DNA of 64,000 bases from Spirosoma aerolatum (GTDB taxonomy: Bacteria; Bacteroidota; Bacteroidia; Cytophagales; Spirosomataceae), in NCBI RefSeq assembly GCF_002056795.1, contig NZ_CP020104.1, positions 2,305,001-2,369,000 on the forward strand, written 5' to 3'. A program made the translations under genes and the position numbers. The notes under the pieces are model-generated. The model made no database searches. It was not told where the DNA came from and saw nothing but the letters and a program-made list of their open reading frames with translations. Of this stretch, positions 24,739-34,525 are shown in pieces (position 1 is the stretch's first letter; each line of letters begins with the position of its first letter).

Positions 24739-26673
24739 TCACGGGTTCATAATCAGTTGCAAACGAGTGCCCTGCCCCAGTGTTGACTGTACGGCTAATG
24801 TGCCGCCCATGGCCGATGCCCGCTGTTTCATACTGTTCTGTCCTGTTCGCTGACTGACTTGAGCCGCATCAAATCCTCGTCCATTATCTTCAATCAGTAC
24901 CATCAGTTGATCGTTCTGAAGCTCAAAACGGATTGTCGCCTGGGTTGCCTGCGAGTATTTGATTAGATTATTAATCGCTTCTTTGCCAATCAGATACAGG
25001 TTTCGACGTACTTCCATCGAAACGGGATAATCGTCCAGCGAGGAGTCAGCCGAGAAGTGCAAAACAATTCCTTTGGCTTCCATGAGTGGCTGTGCGTATT
25101 CCCGTAAGCGCAACGCAATCCGATGTAAGGAGTCGTTACCGGGATTGATGGTCCAGATAATTTCATCAATGGATTCCAGAATCTGGCGGGCATCGGTGTA
25201 AATTTTCTGGACTGTTTTCTGGGCCGATTCGGGTTGGTTCTGTCTGAGTAGCGCGTCCGTGTGGCCACTGAGCATAGAGATGCTGCTTAATGTACTGCCT
25301 ACTTCATCGTGAAGGTCATGGGCAATCTGTTTGCGGAGCTTTTGAGCTTCTTCTAATCGGCGCAATTTGGATCGGTTCAACAACCAGGCGCTGACGGCTC
25401 CACCCAGCAATAGCAACAGAGCCGCGCCAATGAGCAGGGCATTGGTACGAAATCGAGTACGCTCGGCCTCCTGCTGATTAAATCTGGCTTGTTGTTGAAG
25501 CAGTTTTATACGGGCTTCCTTCTTCTCTGTTTCGTACTTGGCCACCATGCGTTGTACTTCAGCGTTGGTGCGGACCGTAGTCGTGGAGTCCATGCGCTGG
25601 TTTCGTTCGAGCTGGAAGACATAAGCCTGCTGAAAATCTTTCATGCCACCGTATAGGTCGGCCAACCCCTGCGTGTACTCAGATATAATGGCTTTATCTC
25701 CTCGTTCATTGGCCATCGCCAAAGCTTTTTTCATGTAGTATTCAGCCTGCTTATAATCTTTCAACTCTTCATAGAAGCGCCCCATCATGAAATAGCCAGG
25801 AGCAATTGCTTCTTTATTCCCCTGCTTAATTGCCATAGCCAACGACTGTTCCAGATAAGGCTTGGCTTCCTGAAAGCGTTTGTCTTTCTGAAGCGCTAAA
25901 CCAATATTGCCCAGAATATCTGATCGAAGCAGCTCGTAGTCGGTGCCATGGATAAAGCTAAGCGCTGTTTTATAGTGTAGGATGGCTTCTTTCTCCTGAT
26001 TCAGATCATCGTAACATCGACCAATATTGTGTTCGGTAATAGCCAGACCATAAGGAGTCGCTGACGACTGTTTCATTAAAGCAAGCCGTTGCTGGAAATA
26101 GGCTATGGCCTGCCTCGGTTTATTCATATTTTTAAGCGCCAGACCAATAATTTCATAGGTTCTTGAATTTCGCGGTTGGATGTTGTATTGCTCCTCCATA
26201 CGAATCACCTTGAGAGATGTTTCGACCGCTTTATCATATTGTTTTAATTTATTGAGTGCTAGCGCTACATCCGTTGTTTTTTCAGTAATAATGCGGGGAT
26301 GAAGCGTATACGATTCGGCACTTTTCAGCGATTTTTGATATAAAGCCAGTGCTTCCTGTGGGCGGTCGGTGAGATAATATAGACTACCCATGTTGGTATA
26401 CGTATTGGAAAGTCCACGTCCATAATCTAGTTTGATAGACAAGGTCTCGGCCCCTTGTAGCAACGAATCGGCTCGTTGGTAAGCGGCTTTTTTTGTAAAA
26501 AGCTCGTATGCCAGACGAAGCGTAGCTCTGACAAAGTTAGTATCTATAGGAGGATGGGTCTTCACATAGATCTCCAGCGAATCCAGTGATTTAGGAACCT
26601 GAGCGTTTAGAACACCACGACACAGCAATGTCAACTGAAATGCAATCAGCAGGAAATAGAAACAATGTTTCAT
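24739..26673 (-). CDS. TPR-containing sensor histidine kinase, copy 3 of the tandem
   Basis: A 644-residue membrane kinase: signal peptide (1-24), a periplasmic array of TPR repeats (about 65-370), a membrane helix (about 407-428, ALLIGAALLLLLGGAVSAWLL), a short coiled coil, and a HisKA_3 dimerisation/phosphotransfer helix with phospho-acceptor His455 in AHDLHDEVGSTLSS. The HATPase_c domain follows (N-box GKEAINNLIKYS near 570, G1 box EDNGRGF near 597). This architecture is typical of Bacteroidota kinases whose TPRs face the periplasm. The cognate partner is probably the NarL-type regulator encoded next. It is 32 bp downstream of its paralog and shares near-identical kinase-core DNA with it. 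Confidence 0.93.
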   Translation of the reverse strand: MKHCFYFLLIAFQLTLLCRGVLNAQVPKSLDSLEIYVKTHPPIDTNFVRATLRLAYELFTKKAAYQRADSLLQGAETLSIKLDYGRGLSNTYTNMGSLYYLTDRPQEALALYQKSLKSAESYTLHPRIITEKTTDVALALNKLKQYDKAVETSLKVIRMEEQYNIQPRNSRTYEIIGLALKNMNKPRQAIAYFQQRLALMKQSSATPYGLAITEHNIGRCYDDLNQEKEAILHYKTALSFIHGTDYELLRSDILGNIGLALQKDKRFQEAKPYLEQSLAMAIKQGNKEAIAPGYFMMGRFYEELKDYKQAEYYMKKALAMANERGDKAIISEYTQGLADLYGGMKDFQQAYVFQLERNQRMDSTTTVRTNAEVQRMVAKYETEKKEARIKLLQQQARFNQQEAERTRFRTNALLIGAALLLLLGGAVSAWLLNRSKLRRLEEAQKLRKQIAHDLHDEVGSTLSSISMLSGHTDALLRQNQPESAQKTVQKIYTDARQILESIDEIIWTINPGNDSLHRIALRLREYAQPLMEAKGIVLHFSADSSLDDYPVSMEVRRNLYLIGKEAINNLIKYSQATQATIRFELQNDQLMVLIEDNGRGFDAAQVSQRTGQNSMKQRASAMGGTLAVQSTLGQGTRLQLIMNP

Positions 26674-26705
26674 TGTGTTTGGTATGGGTTTAGTCTGGCA
26701 CTCGA

Positions 26706-28646
26706 TCAGGTAATTGACGTAGTTACGACTAAGCGAGTCCCCTGTTCAGGAGTAGATTGTATATTCAGCGAGCCGCCTATGGCTTCAGCGCGTTGTTTCA
26801 TGCTAGCCTGCCCATTGCGACTATTGATGGCATCTTGTACAAACCCCCGCCCATTGTCCTCAACGACAACCTGTAGTTGCCTTTCTTTTAGTTCAAACCG
26901 AACTGTAGCCTGGGTAGCCTGCGAATATTTAACCAGATTGTTAATGGCCTCTTTGCCAATTAAATATAGGTTTCTTCGGACTTCCATCGAGACGGGGTGC
27001 CGATCCAGAGACGCATCGACACTAAATCGGAAATCGATGGCTTTCGTCTCCATGAGGGGCTGGGCGTATTCCTGAAGGCGTAGCGCGATACGGTGGAGTG
27101 AATCATTTCCTGGATTGATGGTCCAGATAATTTCGTCGACCGATTCCAGAATCTGTCGGGCATCGGTATAGATTTTCTGGACCATTTTCTGAGCCGATTC
27201 AGGTCGATTCTGGCTCAGTAACCGATCGGTATGGCCGCTGAGCATGGAAATGCTGGATAAGGTACTCCCGACTTCATCGTGGAGGTCGTGGGCGATCTGC
27301 TGGCGTAAGTTCTGGGCTTCTTCCAGACGGCGTAATTTAGAGCGATTCAGTAACCATGCACTCCCTACGGCTACCAGTAAGAGTAATAGAATACTTCCCA
27401 AAAGCAGGAGTTGAATCCGCTGGGTTTCCTGCTGGCGCAATTGGGCTTCCTGACGAAGCAGTTTAATCTGGGCTTCTTTCTTTTCGGTTGCGTATTTGGT
27501 AATTAGTCGCTGAACTTCTGCGTTAGTTCGAATGGTGGTGGTGGAGTCAATCTTCTGATTGCGTTCTAGCTGGTAAACGTAGGCTTGCTGAAAGTCTTTC
27601 ATACCACCATACAAATCGGCTAGTCCCTGAGTATAGATGGCAATCTTGGGTTTATCGTCCTGCTCATTGGCCAGCGCAAGCGCCTGTTTCATATAGCGCT
27701 CGGCCAGCTTATAGTCTTTCTGTTCTTCATATACCTGCCCCAGGTTGAAATAATCCGTAGCCATAGCCGACTGATTTTCCTGCTTTCTGGAAATAGCCAG
27801 CGCCTGCTCGATGGCCTGCCTGGCTTCATCAAACCGTTTTAGTTTGCGTAAGACCAGACCTGTGTTGACCAGTATGTCGGACTGGAGTAGTTCTGATTCG
27901 GCTTCTTTAGCATGGCTTCGGGCTGATTTGTAATAACTTAGTGCTTTCGCTGGCTGTCCCAGATCGTCATAGCATTTGCCAATGTTCTGCTCGCAAATAG
28001 CCATTCCGTAGGGGTTCTTCTGGGCTTGGTTTAAGGCGAATGCCTGTTGCAGATAGCCAATGGCTGCGTGGGGCCGATGCATATCTTTCAGTGTCAGGCC
28101 AATCCCATTGTACGTATCTTCATTTCGGGGTTGGAGGTTGTACTGCTCCTGCATCCGTAGCGAACGCAGGTAGGCCTCGATTGACTGTTCGTATTGATTC
28201 GCTTTCCGATAGGCTGTACCCAGATTGGTCAAGGCACGTGCTATGGTACGGGTGTCGAATTTATAGTCTTCGGCAATGGAGAGTGCTTTTCGGAGCGACT
28301 CAAGGGTTTGCTGCGGCCTGTTCGACAGGAAGTAGTTGGACCCCATGTTGGTATTGGCCCTGTACATCCCACGGCCGAAGTGCAGCCGTCGGGCTATCGA
28401 TTCGGCCCGATGCAGGATTGAATCGGCCCGGTTATAGTCGGCTTTTTTGCGGGTGATCAGATTGCCTAATTCATTCAGAGCGATCACGTAGTTGGTATCC
28501 GTTGGGGTATGCGTCTGAACATAGATTTCCAACGAATCCAGCGATTTGGGTATCTGAGCCCGAACTGTACTGGGTCCCGGCAGAATCAGGCTCAACATCG
28601 CAAATAAAATGAAATATGGGGCCTTTTTATAAAATGTAATCAACAC
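26706..28646 (-). CDS. TPR-containing sensor histidine kinase, copy 2 of the tandem
   Basis: A 646-residue paralog with the same order: signal peptide (cleavage near VRAQ), TPR array, one membrane helix (about 408-430), HisKA_3 with His456 and HATPase_c with EDNGRGF. The start is a GTG; the resulting N-terminus (MLITFYKKAPYFILF) aligns with the signal peptides of the other two copies. The gap to the upstream kinase is 11 bp, so the three kinase genes form one transcription unit. The TPR region has diverged most, so the copies may sense different ligands while sharing one response regulator. Phosphatase versus kinase balance cannot be told from the sequence. Confidence 0.93.
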   Translation of the reverse strand: MLITFYKKAPYFILFAMLSLILPGPSTVRAQIPKSLDSLEIYVQTHTPTDTNYVIALNELGNLITRKKADYNRADSILHRAESIARRLHFGRGMYRANTNMGSNYFLSNRPQQTLESLRKALSIAEDYKFDTRTIARALTNLGTAYRKANQYEQSIEAYLRSLRMQEQYNLQPRNEDTYNGIGLTLKDMHRPHAAIGYLQQAFALNQAQKNPYGMAICEQNIGKCYDDLGQPAKALSYYKSARSHAKEAESELLQSDILVNTGLVLRKLKRFDEARQAIEQALAISRKQENQSAMATDYFNLGQVYEEQKDYKLAERYMKQALALANEQDDKPKIAIYTQGLADLYGGMKDFQQAYVYQLERNQKIDSTTTIRTNAEVQRLITKYATEKKEAQIKLLRQEAQLRQQETQRIQLLLLGSILLLLLVAVGSAWLLNRSKLRRLEEAQNLRQQIAHDLHDEVGSTLSSISMLSGHTDRLLSQNRPESAQKMVQKIYTDARQILESVDEIIWTINPGNDSLHRIALRLQEYAQPLMETKAIDFRFSVDASLDRHPVSMEVRRNLYLIGKEAINNLVKYSQATQATVRFELKERQLQVVVEDNGRGFVQDAINSRNGQASMKQRAEAIGGSLNIQSTPEQGTRLVVTTSIT

Positions 28647-28657
28647 GGGTATTCGGT

Positions 28658-30595
28658 TTAGATCAGTGACGTTGTAACTATCAGACTCGTTCCTTTGTCG
28701 GGGGCCGAATGGATGACCAGCGTACCACCTATTGCCTGAGCTCGTTTTTGCATACTGGTCTGCCCATTTCGACTGCTGAGTTGTGTGGTGTCAAAGCCCT
28801 GGCCGTTATCTTCGATGAGCACCTGCAACTGGTTGGCTTTTAGCTCAAACTGGACAGTCGCCTGGGTGGCCTGGGAGTATTTGACCAGGTTGTTGATGGC
28901 TTCTTTGCCAATCAGGTACAGACTCCGACGAACCTCCATCGAGATCGGCAACTCATCCAGCGAAGGGTCTACCCCGAAGGTGAAAGCGATGTGTTTGGAT
29001 TCCATCAGGGGCTGAGCATACTCCTGAAGACGTAGCGCAATGCGTTGCAGCGAGTCGTTGCCCGGATTGATGGTCCAGATAATTTCGTCGATGGATTCGA
29101 GGATCTGTCGGGCATCGGTATAGATTTTCTGGACCATCTTCTGGGCCGATTCGGGTCGGTTCTGGCTGAGCAGTTCGTTGGTGTGGCCGCTCAGCAGGGA
29201 GATGCTGGAGAGGGTGCTGCCCACTTCATCGTGGAGGTCGTGAGCAATCTGTTTGCGTAAGGTCTGAGCTTCCTGGAGTCGGTTGAGTTTGGCCCGGTTG
29301 AGCAGCCAGCCACTGACGGCTGCTCCCAGTAGCAGCAGCAGCAGTCCCCCTAGCAGCAGGGCGTTTCGTTGCAATCGTTGCCTTGCTAGTTCTTCCTCCC
29401 GGAGTTGGGCCTGCTGGCGAAGCAGTTTGATCTGAGCCTCTTTTTTCTCGGTTTCATAACTGGCGACCAGCCGTTGCACTTCCGTACTGGTCCGAATGGC
29501 CGTAGCCGAGTCAATCTGTTTATTTTTTTCGAGCTGGAACGCGTAGGCCTGCTGGAAATTTTTCTGACCTCCGTAGAGATCGGCCAGAGCCTGGGTATAA
29601 TTGCCAATCTGCTCCTTATCGCCCCGTTCGGTAGCCAGCACCATCGCTTTTTTTAGGTTGGCTTCGGCTAGCTTGTACTGTTTCAGGTCTTCATAAATAC
29701 GGCCCAGGTTGAAGTAAGCCGTAGCCATACTTTCTTTATGGTTCTGATTCCGGCCGATGGCCAGTGATTGTTCAACGTATGGAATTGCTTCCTGCGAATG
29801 GCCTGATGCATTCAAAGCAAGCCCGATATTGACTAGAATATCGGCCTGAAGCAGCTCAAATTGTACCACTCTTGCATGCTGAAGGGCTTTTTTATAGATT
29901 GGAATAGATTGGTCGTATCGTTTTAGCTCATCATAGCAAATACCCATATTATTTTCAGTAATGGACATTCCCCTTATATTATGCTCAGCTTTTGCCAACG
30001 CTAGTCCCTGCCGGTAGTACGTGAGCGCTTCCGAATACTTCTTCATGGCTCGGAGTGCATTACCAATACCGCCGTAGGTAGTCGCAATTCGGGGCTGAAT
30101 GGTATACTGCTCCTGTACGCGCAGTGACCGAAGTCCAATAGCTACGGCTTTACCATACTCGCCAAGTTTTTCATACGCAGCGGCTACGTTAGCCATAGCT
30201 CCACAGCGGAACCGAGGGGTGAGTTTATAGGTCTCGGCGTCCGTTAAGGCTTTCTGAAAATACGTAAGGGCTACTTGCGGACGATCCGTCAGGTAATAAA
30301 TAGATCCCCGGTTTGTATAGGCTTTTGCCAGACCCAGCCCATACTGAAGTTTACCGGCCAGTTTTTCGGAAATTTGCAGAACAGAGTCGGCAGCGTCATA
30401 ATCGGGATTGGTGCTTGAATGAAGTTCACGGCCCAGCACATTTAGGGCAATGACGTAATTGGTATCCTGAACCGTATGTGATTTGAGGTAAATACGAACC
30501 GAATCGAGAGAATTAGGCACCTGAGCTATCAGAACGGCTTTAGGCAAGAGGGTCACAAAAAGGATAAGGACAATTCGACAGAAGCAGGATTTCAT
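28658..30595 (-). CDS. TPR-containing sensor histidine kinase, copy 1 of the tandem
   Basis: A 645-residue paralog and first gene of the kinase operon. Signal peptide (cleavage near LIAQ), periplasmic TPR repeats (about 60-370), membrane helix (about 410-430, ALLLGGLLLLLLGAAVSGWLL), phospho-acceptor His455 in AHDLHDEVGSTLSS and an ATPase domain with the G1 box EDNGQGF, where the Arg of the other copies is Gln. The ATG start is clear. The 107-bp upstream gap to the DUF5686 gene contains TATTTG-like but no full TAnnTTTG box, so the promoter is not assigned. Confidence 0.93.
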   Translation of the reverse strand: MKSCFCRIVLILFVTLLPKAVLIAQVPNSLDSVRIYLKSHTVQDTNYVIALNVLGRELHSSTNPDYDAADSVLQISEKLAGKLQYGLGLAKAYTNRGSIYYLTDRPQVALTYFQKALTDAETYKLTPRFRCGAMANVAAAYEKLGEYGKAVAIGLRSLRVQEQYTIQPRIATTYGGIGNALRAMKKYSEALTYYRQGLALAKAEHNIRGMSITENNMGICYDELKRYDQSIPIYKKALQHARVVQFELLQADILVNIGLALNASGHSQEAIPYVEQSLAIGRNQNHKESMATAYFNLGRIYEDLKQYKLAEANLKKAMVLATERGDKEQIGNYTQALADLYGGQKNFQQAYAFQLEKNKQIDSATAIRTSTEVQRLVASYETEKKEAQIKLLRQQAQLREEELARQRLQRNALLLGGLLLLLLGAAVSGWLLNRAKLNRLQEAQTLRKQIAHDLHDEVGSTLSSISLLSGHTNELLSQNRPESAQKMVQKIYTDARQILESIDEIIWTINPGNDSLQRIALRLQEYAQPLMESKHIAFTFGVDPSLDELPISMEVRRSLYLIGKEAINNLVKYSQATQATVQFELKANQLQVLIEDNGQGFDTTQLSSRNGQTSMQKRAQAIGGTLVIHSAPDKGTSLIVTTSLI

Positions 30596-30702
30596 GATAA
30601 CGAGTTATCGATAGTCCTATAAATATCAATCAAATATTGCCCAAATTATAATGTCTTTAGCAAAAGGTTTATAGAACCGCATGGGCGGCCCCGACAGATT
30701 GG

Positions 30703-33309
30703 TTAAAGGCTCACCTGCATCGATAACTTTACCGCAAAGGAGGTAGCGCCTGGCTGATTCCGGTAAGTCAGACGATGGAGCGCTTCAATACGCAGCACCT
30801 TAAAGACGTTTTCAATGCCGTATCCTACTTCTGCATAGGGCACCGACCCTAAAGACCGGATTGGTGCAATCGGTTTGCCAGTGGCATCATGCGTGGCAGG
30901 GAGTGACCGGTTCTGGTTGCTTAGGTGTCCCCACAACAGGTTGCCGGTCACGAACGAACGCCAGCCCCAACGCCGGACCAGTGGAAGCCGATTGGTAAGT
31001 AGACCATCAAATTTGTGTTCGATGGCCAGGGATACATATCGATCACTGGTGAATTCGGCATAGTTCATCAAATTGAACGCATTGCGGTTGTAAAACGGTG
31101 TTTGGTTGCCGAGGTGCATTTCCAGCAACGGATAGGGCAGGAGCGAAGGGCTATACCCCGCCCGAACCGTATACTGTGTCTTGCCCCACAACCCCCAGCG
31201 GAGTGCATGAGCCCATTGTAACTGCCATTTGTGGTAGGTACCCAGTCGATTCCCCTGTACCGATGACGCGCCCAGTGTATAACGAAGGGTGACAATGGGC
31301 GCGGTTTCTGTCGTCCGGCGACGGATGCGACGACCAGTAACCCGACGATTCGGGAGACGACCTGGCGCATAGCGGGTCTCCAGAAAAAACTCCCGGCTTT
31401 GCACCGTCGGATTGGCCGTTAAGGGATTGGATGATTCTGCCGGTTGGTTGATGGCAAACGGAAACAACAGATTCATCGCTCGGGCCCGAACGCCAGCTGT
31501 CTGGGTAAAATCGGAACCTAGGTCTCGTTGGGCTGTCAACACCGTTTCGCGTTGGTAGTAGGCTTGCCGGTACGCCCCAAACCGGCTGGTGATTCGAAAA
31601 AACGAGTTATCCGCAATATCTTCCTGCCGATAGCCTAGCCGCTCCAGTTCATAGCTGTGTTTCAGTGTGAGTAGTGTTAAGGGCTGGCGCGAAGGAATGA
31701 AGTTAACCTCCCAACCTGTTTTCCAGACTTTATCGCGGGTTCCATAAGCCCCATAAGCAGACAATTGCCAGTGGCGACTAAATGCATTGTTGGTTTGTAA
31801 ACCAATTCGTAGCCGATTGCCTTCAATGGGGTTATATGCCCACATGGAGTATACGGATCCCAGATCGATACCCCGCCAGAGAGGCAGGTAACCACCGTTT
31901 AAGAGAAACTGCCCTACTTTTGTGTAGGCCCTGACAATGGGCAAATTACGTACCGTGTCGAGCATGGCTCTCGTTTGGTCGAATGTTGCGGATAGAATCG
32001 ACTGCTCACGTTGGGTGGGCCAGTAATCAGCCGGAGCCTGCGAACGATCGTCAGCTAACTCAACATCAACCGTAAAAAAATCAACAGGTTTAGGTTGGCC
32101 GATTACTGGCCGACGAACGCTAGTAAAGTAATCGACGGTAGCACCAAACGTATGGGGTACGAGCTCGCCAGCCTGAACCGTCAGGTGAGTGAACTCAGGT
32201 AGCCAAACCTTACCTGAATCTGAAACCATCGAATAGGTTTGCTCAATAGTAATCTGGTTGATAAAGTTAATATTGGCGATGGAGTCGACGTGGGCTTCGA
32301 TGCGAACCAATGCATAGCTGGCGGTATCGATCCACATCGTTCCCCGAAAAACAAGATCCCGTTCATTTTTAGGGTCAAAATCAATTCCGTAGCACGTGTA
32401 CTCGCCCACCTGTGCCGTATCGGCCAGAAAATAGGTATAGGCCATTCGCCCGCTAACAGCCAGCGGAGATAGAAATTCTTTTTTGAACAGGCTTACCTGG
32501 TTTTTGTAAAAATTGAGCGTATTGAAACCTGCACCAGTGAATTGAGAAACATAACTGTCGTCGGTGATACCTACACTGCTGATGTTGGTTTTCTGGATAT
32601 GCTCTTTCAGGTGCTGAGGATGCTGTCGGGCATAGATGTGTGAAACAGTTTCGGATAGAAAAATGGGGAATTCCTGTTGTTGTTTTCCGCCCTGTTTCTG
32701 CTCCAATGCCTGTAGTACGGCTCGGATAGGCTTCCGTTGTCGAAAGCGTTCATCAAGATTGTTTATTCGGATAGAAAGCTGGCTGTAGGCTTCGTAGTCA
32801 TACCCGCTCAGCTGACTGAAATCATTTCGCTTCCGGTAGGAGTGTATAGCTCTAAGAACGCGAAAGGCTGGATTTTCACCTGCATGGACTACAACCTCGC
32901 TCAACTGTGCGGCTGTAGGTATCAGCTCAACCTGGATTTTACCTCCCGAAATAGCTACCGCTTTGGTCTGATACCCCAATGCCGATACTAGTAGTGAATC
33001 AGTAGGTTGTCGTAATGCTAATTGAAAAGCACCTTCCAGGTCAGCCTGCGTACCAACTGCTTTCCCCTTCACGGCCAACGATGCAAAGGGAATAGCCTGA
33101 CCAGTGCTTTGATCGATTACGCGTCCCGAAATCAGCGTGGGTGTGGTCGTCTGGCCTAAAGCGGGTAAACAGAACAGAAACATTAGCCAAAACAGGAGTT
33201 GGTTGACGGAGCGAATCCGTCGTACTAATGTTAGTACAGACTGTAGGCCCTGACATTCAATTGGTAGCGTAAGAGGAAGAGATGTATTCATGTTCATGTT
33301 GTTTACCAT
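30703..33309 (-). CDS. CarboxypepD_reg-like / DUF5686 outer-membrane protein
   Basis: An 868-residue protein counted from the ATG at 33309, which has TGGAG 4 bp upstream; a TTG at 33333 and ATGs at 33297 and 33291 are alternatives. A long n-region precedes a signal core (LLFWLMFLFCLPALG). A carboxypeptidase-regulatory-like beta domain follows (about 58-135: LISGRVIDQSTGQAIPFASL, TQADLEGAFQL), then a DUF5686-type region (FSQLSGYDYEAYSQLSI) and a C-terminal half of beta-barrel-like strands. Such proteins are common in the Bacteroidota outer membrane and lack the TonB-dependent plug. It stands alone between the kinase operon and a long gene-free stretch. The function is unknown. Confidence 0.88.
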   Translation of the reverse strand: MVNNMNMNTSLPLTLPIECQGLQSVLTLVRRIRSVNQLLFWLMFLFCLPALGQTTTPTLISGRVIDQSTGQAIPFASLAVKGKAVGTQADLEGAFQLALRQPTDSLLVSALGYQTKAVAISGGKIQVELIPTAAQLSEVVVHAGENPAFRVLRAIHSYRKRNDFSQLSGYDYEAYSQLSIRINNLDERFRQRKPIRAVLQALEQKQGGKQQQEFPIFLSETVSHIYARQHPQHLKEHIQKTNISSVGITDDSYVSQFTGAGFNTLNFYKNQVSLFKKEFLSPLAVSGRMAYTYFLADTAQVGEYTCYGIDFDPKNERDLVFRGTMWIDTASYALVRIEAHVDSIANINFINQITIEQTYSMVSDSGKVWLPEFTHLTVQAGELVPHTFGATVDYFTSVRRPVIGQPKPVDFFTVDVELADDRSQAPADYWPTQREQSILSATFDQTRAMLDTVRNLPIVRAYTKVGQFLLNGGYLPLWRGIDLGSVYSMWAYNPIEGNRLRIGLQTNNAFSRHWQLSAYGAYGTRDKVWKTGWEVNFIPSRQPLTLLTLKHSYELERLGYRQEDIADNSFFRITSRFGAYRQAYYQRETVLTAQRDLGSDFTQTAGVRARAMNLLFPFAINQPAESSNPLTANPTVQSREFFLETRYAPGRLPNRRVTGRRIRRRTTETAPIVTLRYTLGASSVQGNRLGTYHKWQLQWAHALRWGLWGKTQYTVRAGYSPSLLPYPLLEMHLGNQTPFYNRNAFNLMNYAEFTSDRYVSLAIEHKFDGLLTNRLPLVRRWGWRSFVTGNLLWGHLSNQNRSLPATHDATGKPIAPIRSLGSVPYAEVGYGIENVFKVLRIEALHRLTYRNQPGATSFAVKLSMQVSL

Positions 33310-34525
33310 ACGACTCCAGCAAAGCTCTGGCAATCAGGCTTTAAGGTAAACTGGTTAAAACGTGAACAGGAAAATTTAGTCAGCCAAATGTTGAAATAGC
33401 TGTATGAATTGAACCGATAAACTAGTTTGTATAATTCGAGATCAACCCAAAGTGAGGATGTATACTTAGTTGTTGTGCAAAAAATGATTTGTTTTAAAGT
33501 TACATCGTTCTTACAAAGAAACTTCTCATTTTTATCAATCGTAGTAAGTGCCAGATTATTAGATGTTTTTCTTATTAGTTATTGGGGTATTGTAGCTTCA
33601 GTTGAATAAATAATAATTTTTTTATTCAATAATATAATTAAAATGGTTTAATTTGCTTGTGAGTAGAAACATAAACAATAGGTGGTTTACTTTATTGTTT
33701 ATTAAAAGGCTTTTTAGGTAACACAGAATTCTTGTTTGTTACTAAATAGCTTTTGTTAATGCATATTTAAAAGATATCTAGCCTATTCATAGGTAAATAA
33801 TTCAGTTTAATGTATACTAATTGGTTACGTTTTTACTTGAATTGGTTTATAAAGTAGATAAAGAGTTTAATTTTCTTAGTACTTTTTGCTAAAATAAACT
33901 AAGAATTTTAGTAGTTTTAATGATACTATTTCGTTTTTAATGTAGATAGTATATTGTTTAGATTTATAATAAATAATTTGCCTGCTAGGCTTATTTATTT
34001 TGGAAATAACACTCAACTTCTGGGGAAGACTAACGAATAAGTATGCATCCAAGGCAGCTAGTACTTTCTGCCGATGAGATTGTATTTAATCAAAAAGTAA
34101 ACTGATTTTTATCAGCAAATATCTGTGGTTACACATTTATATTTAATCGCTTTTTAGAGTACATGGGTTAGCAGTGTGAGGAGAATGCGGCCGTTTTAAT
34201 AGGCTAACTCAATAAACCATTGTTATGAAACTGGATAGAGTAAGGTTGTTTCTGATGAAAGCAACGATTGTCCAGAGTCTAATAGATACCATACCATACG
34301 CTCGACCCCTTTTGAGCTTCAATAGGTCTGAAGGTTAGCTAAGAGCTTTGTTGGAAAACCAGAGCCTGTCAGGAGTACAGGTAGGTTTATTTTTGTGCTA
34401 AGCCCAGATAAAATGGGACTGAACGGGCGAAGCCGTAAAGAGTCATTAACTTGGGAGGTTATTTGTCGTGAACATAGAGCGCCTTCTCCATCCCCCTTTT
34501 CAATATAATATGCATACCGATTTTT
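33310..34525. other. 1.2-kb AT-rich gene-free stretch upstream of the polysaccharide locus
   Basis: No plausible protein is encoded; the one open frame (33427-33609) has no recognisable feature. From about 33390 to 34150 the DNA is strongly AT-rich with many TTTA/TAAT runs; from about 34160 it returns towards the composition of the flanking genes. AAACTAGTTT at 33418-33427 is a perfect 10-bp palindrome. A -7-like TATTTTTG occurs at 34388-34395, about 130 bp before the OPX gene, but without a good -33 partner. It probably holds divergent promoters, a long leader for the capsule operon, or the scar of a lost gene. Confidence 0.5.

Noticed and set aside
33427..33609. Short frame in the AT-rich stretch before the capsule locus
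   Set aside because: Low-complexity hydrophobic translation without a start context or homology that I can recognise.
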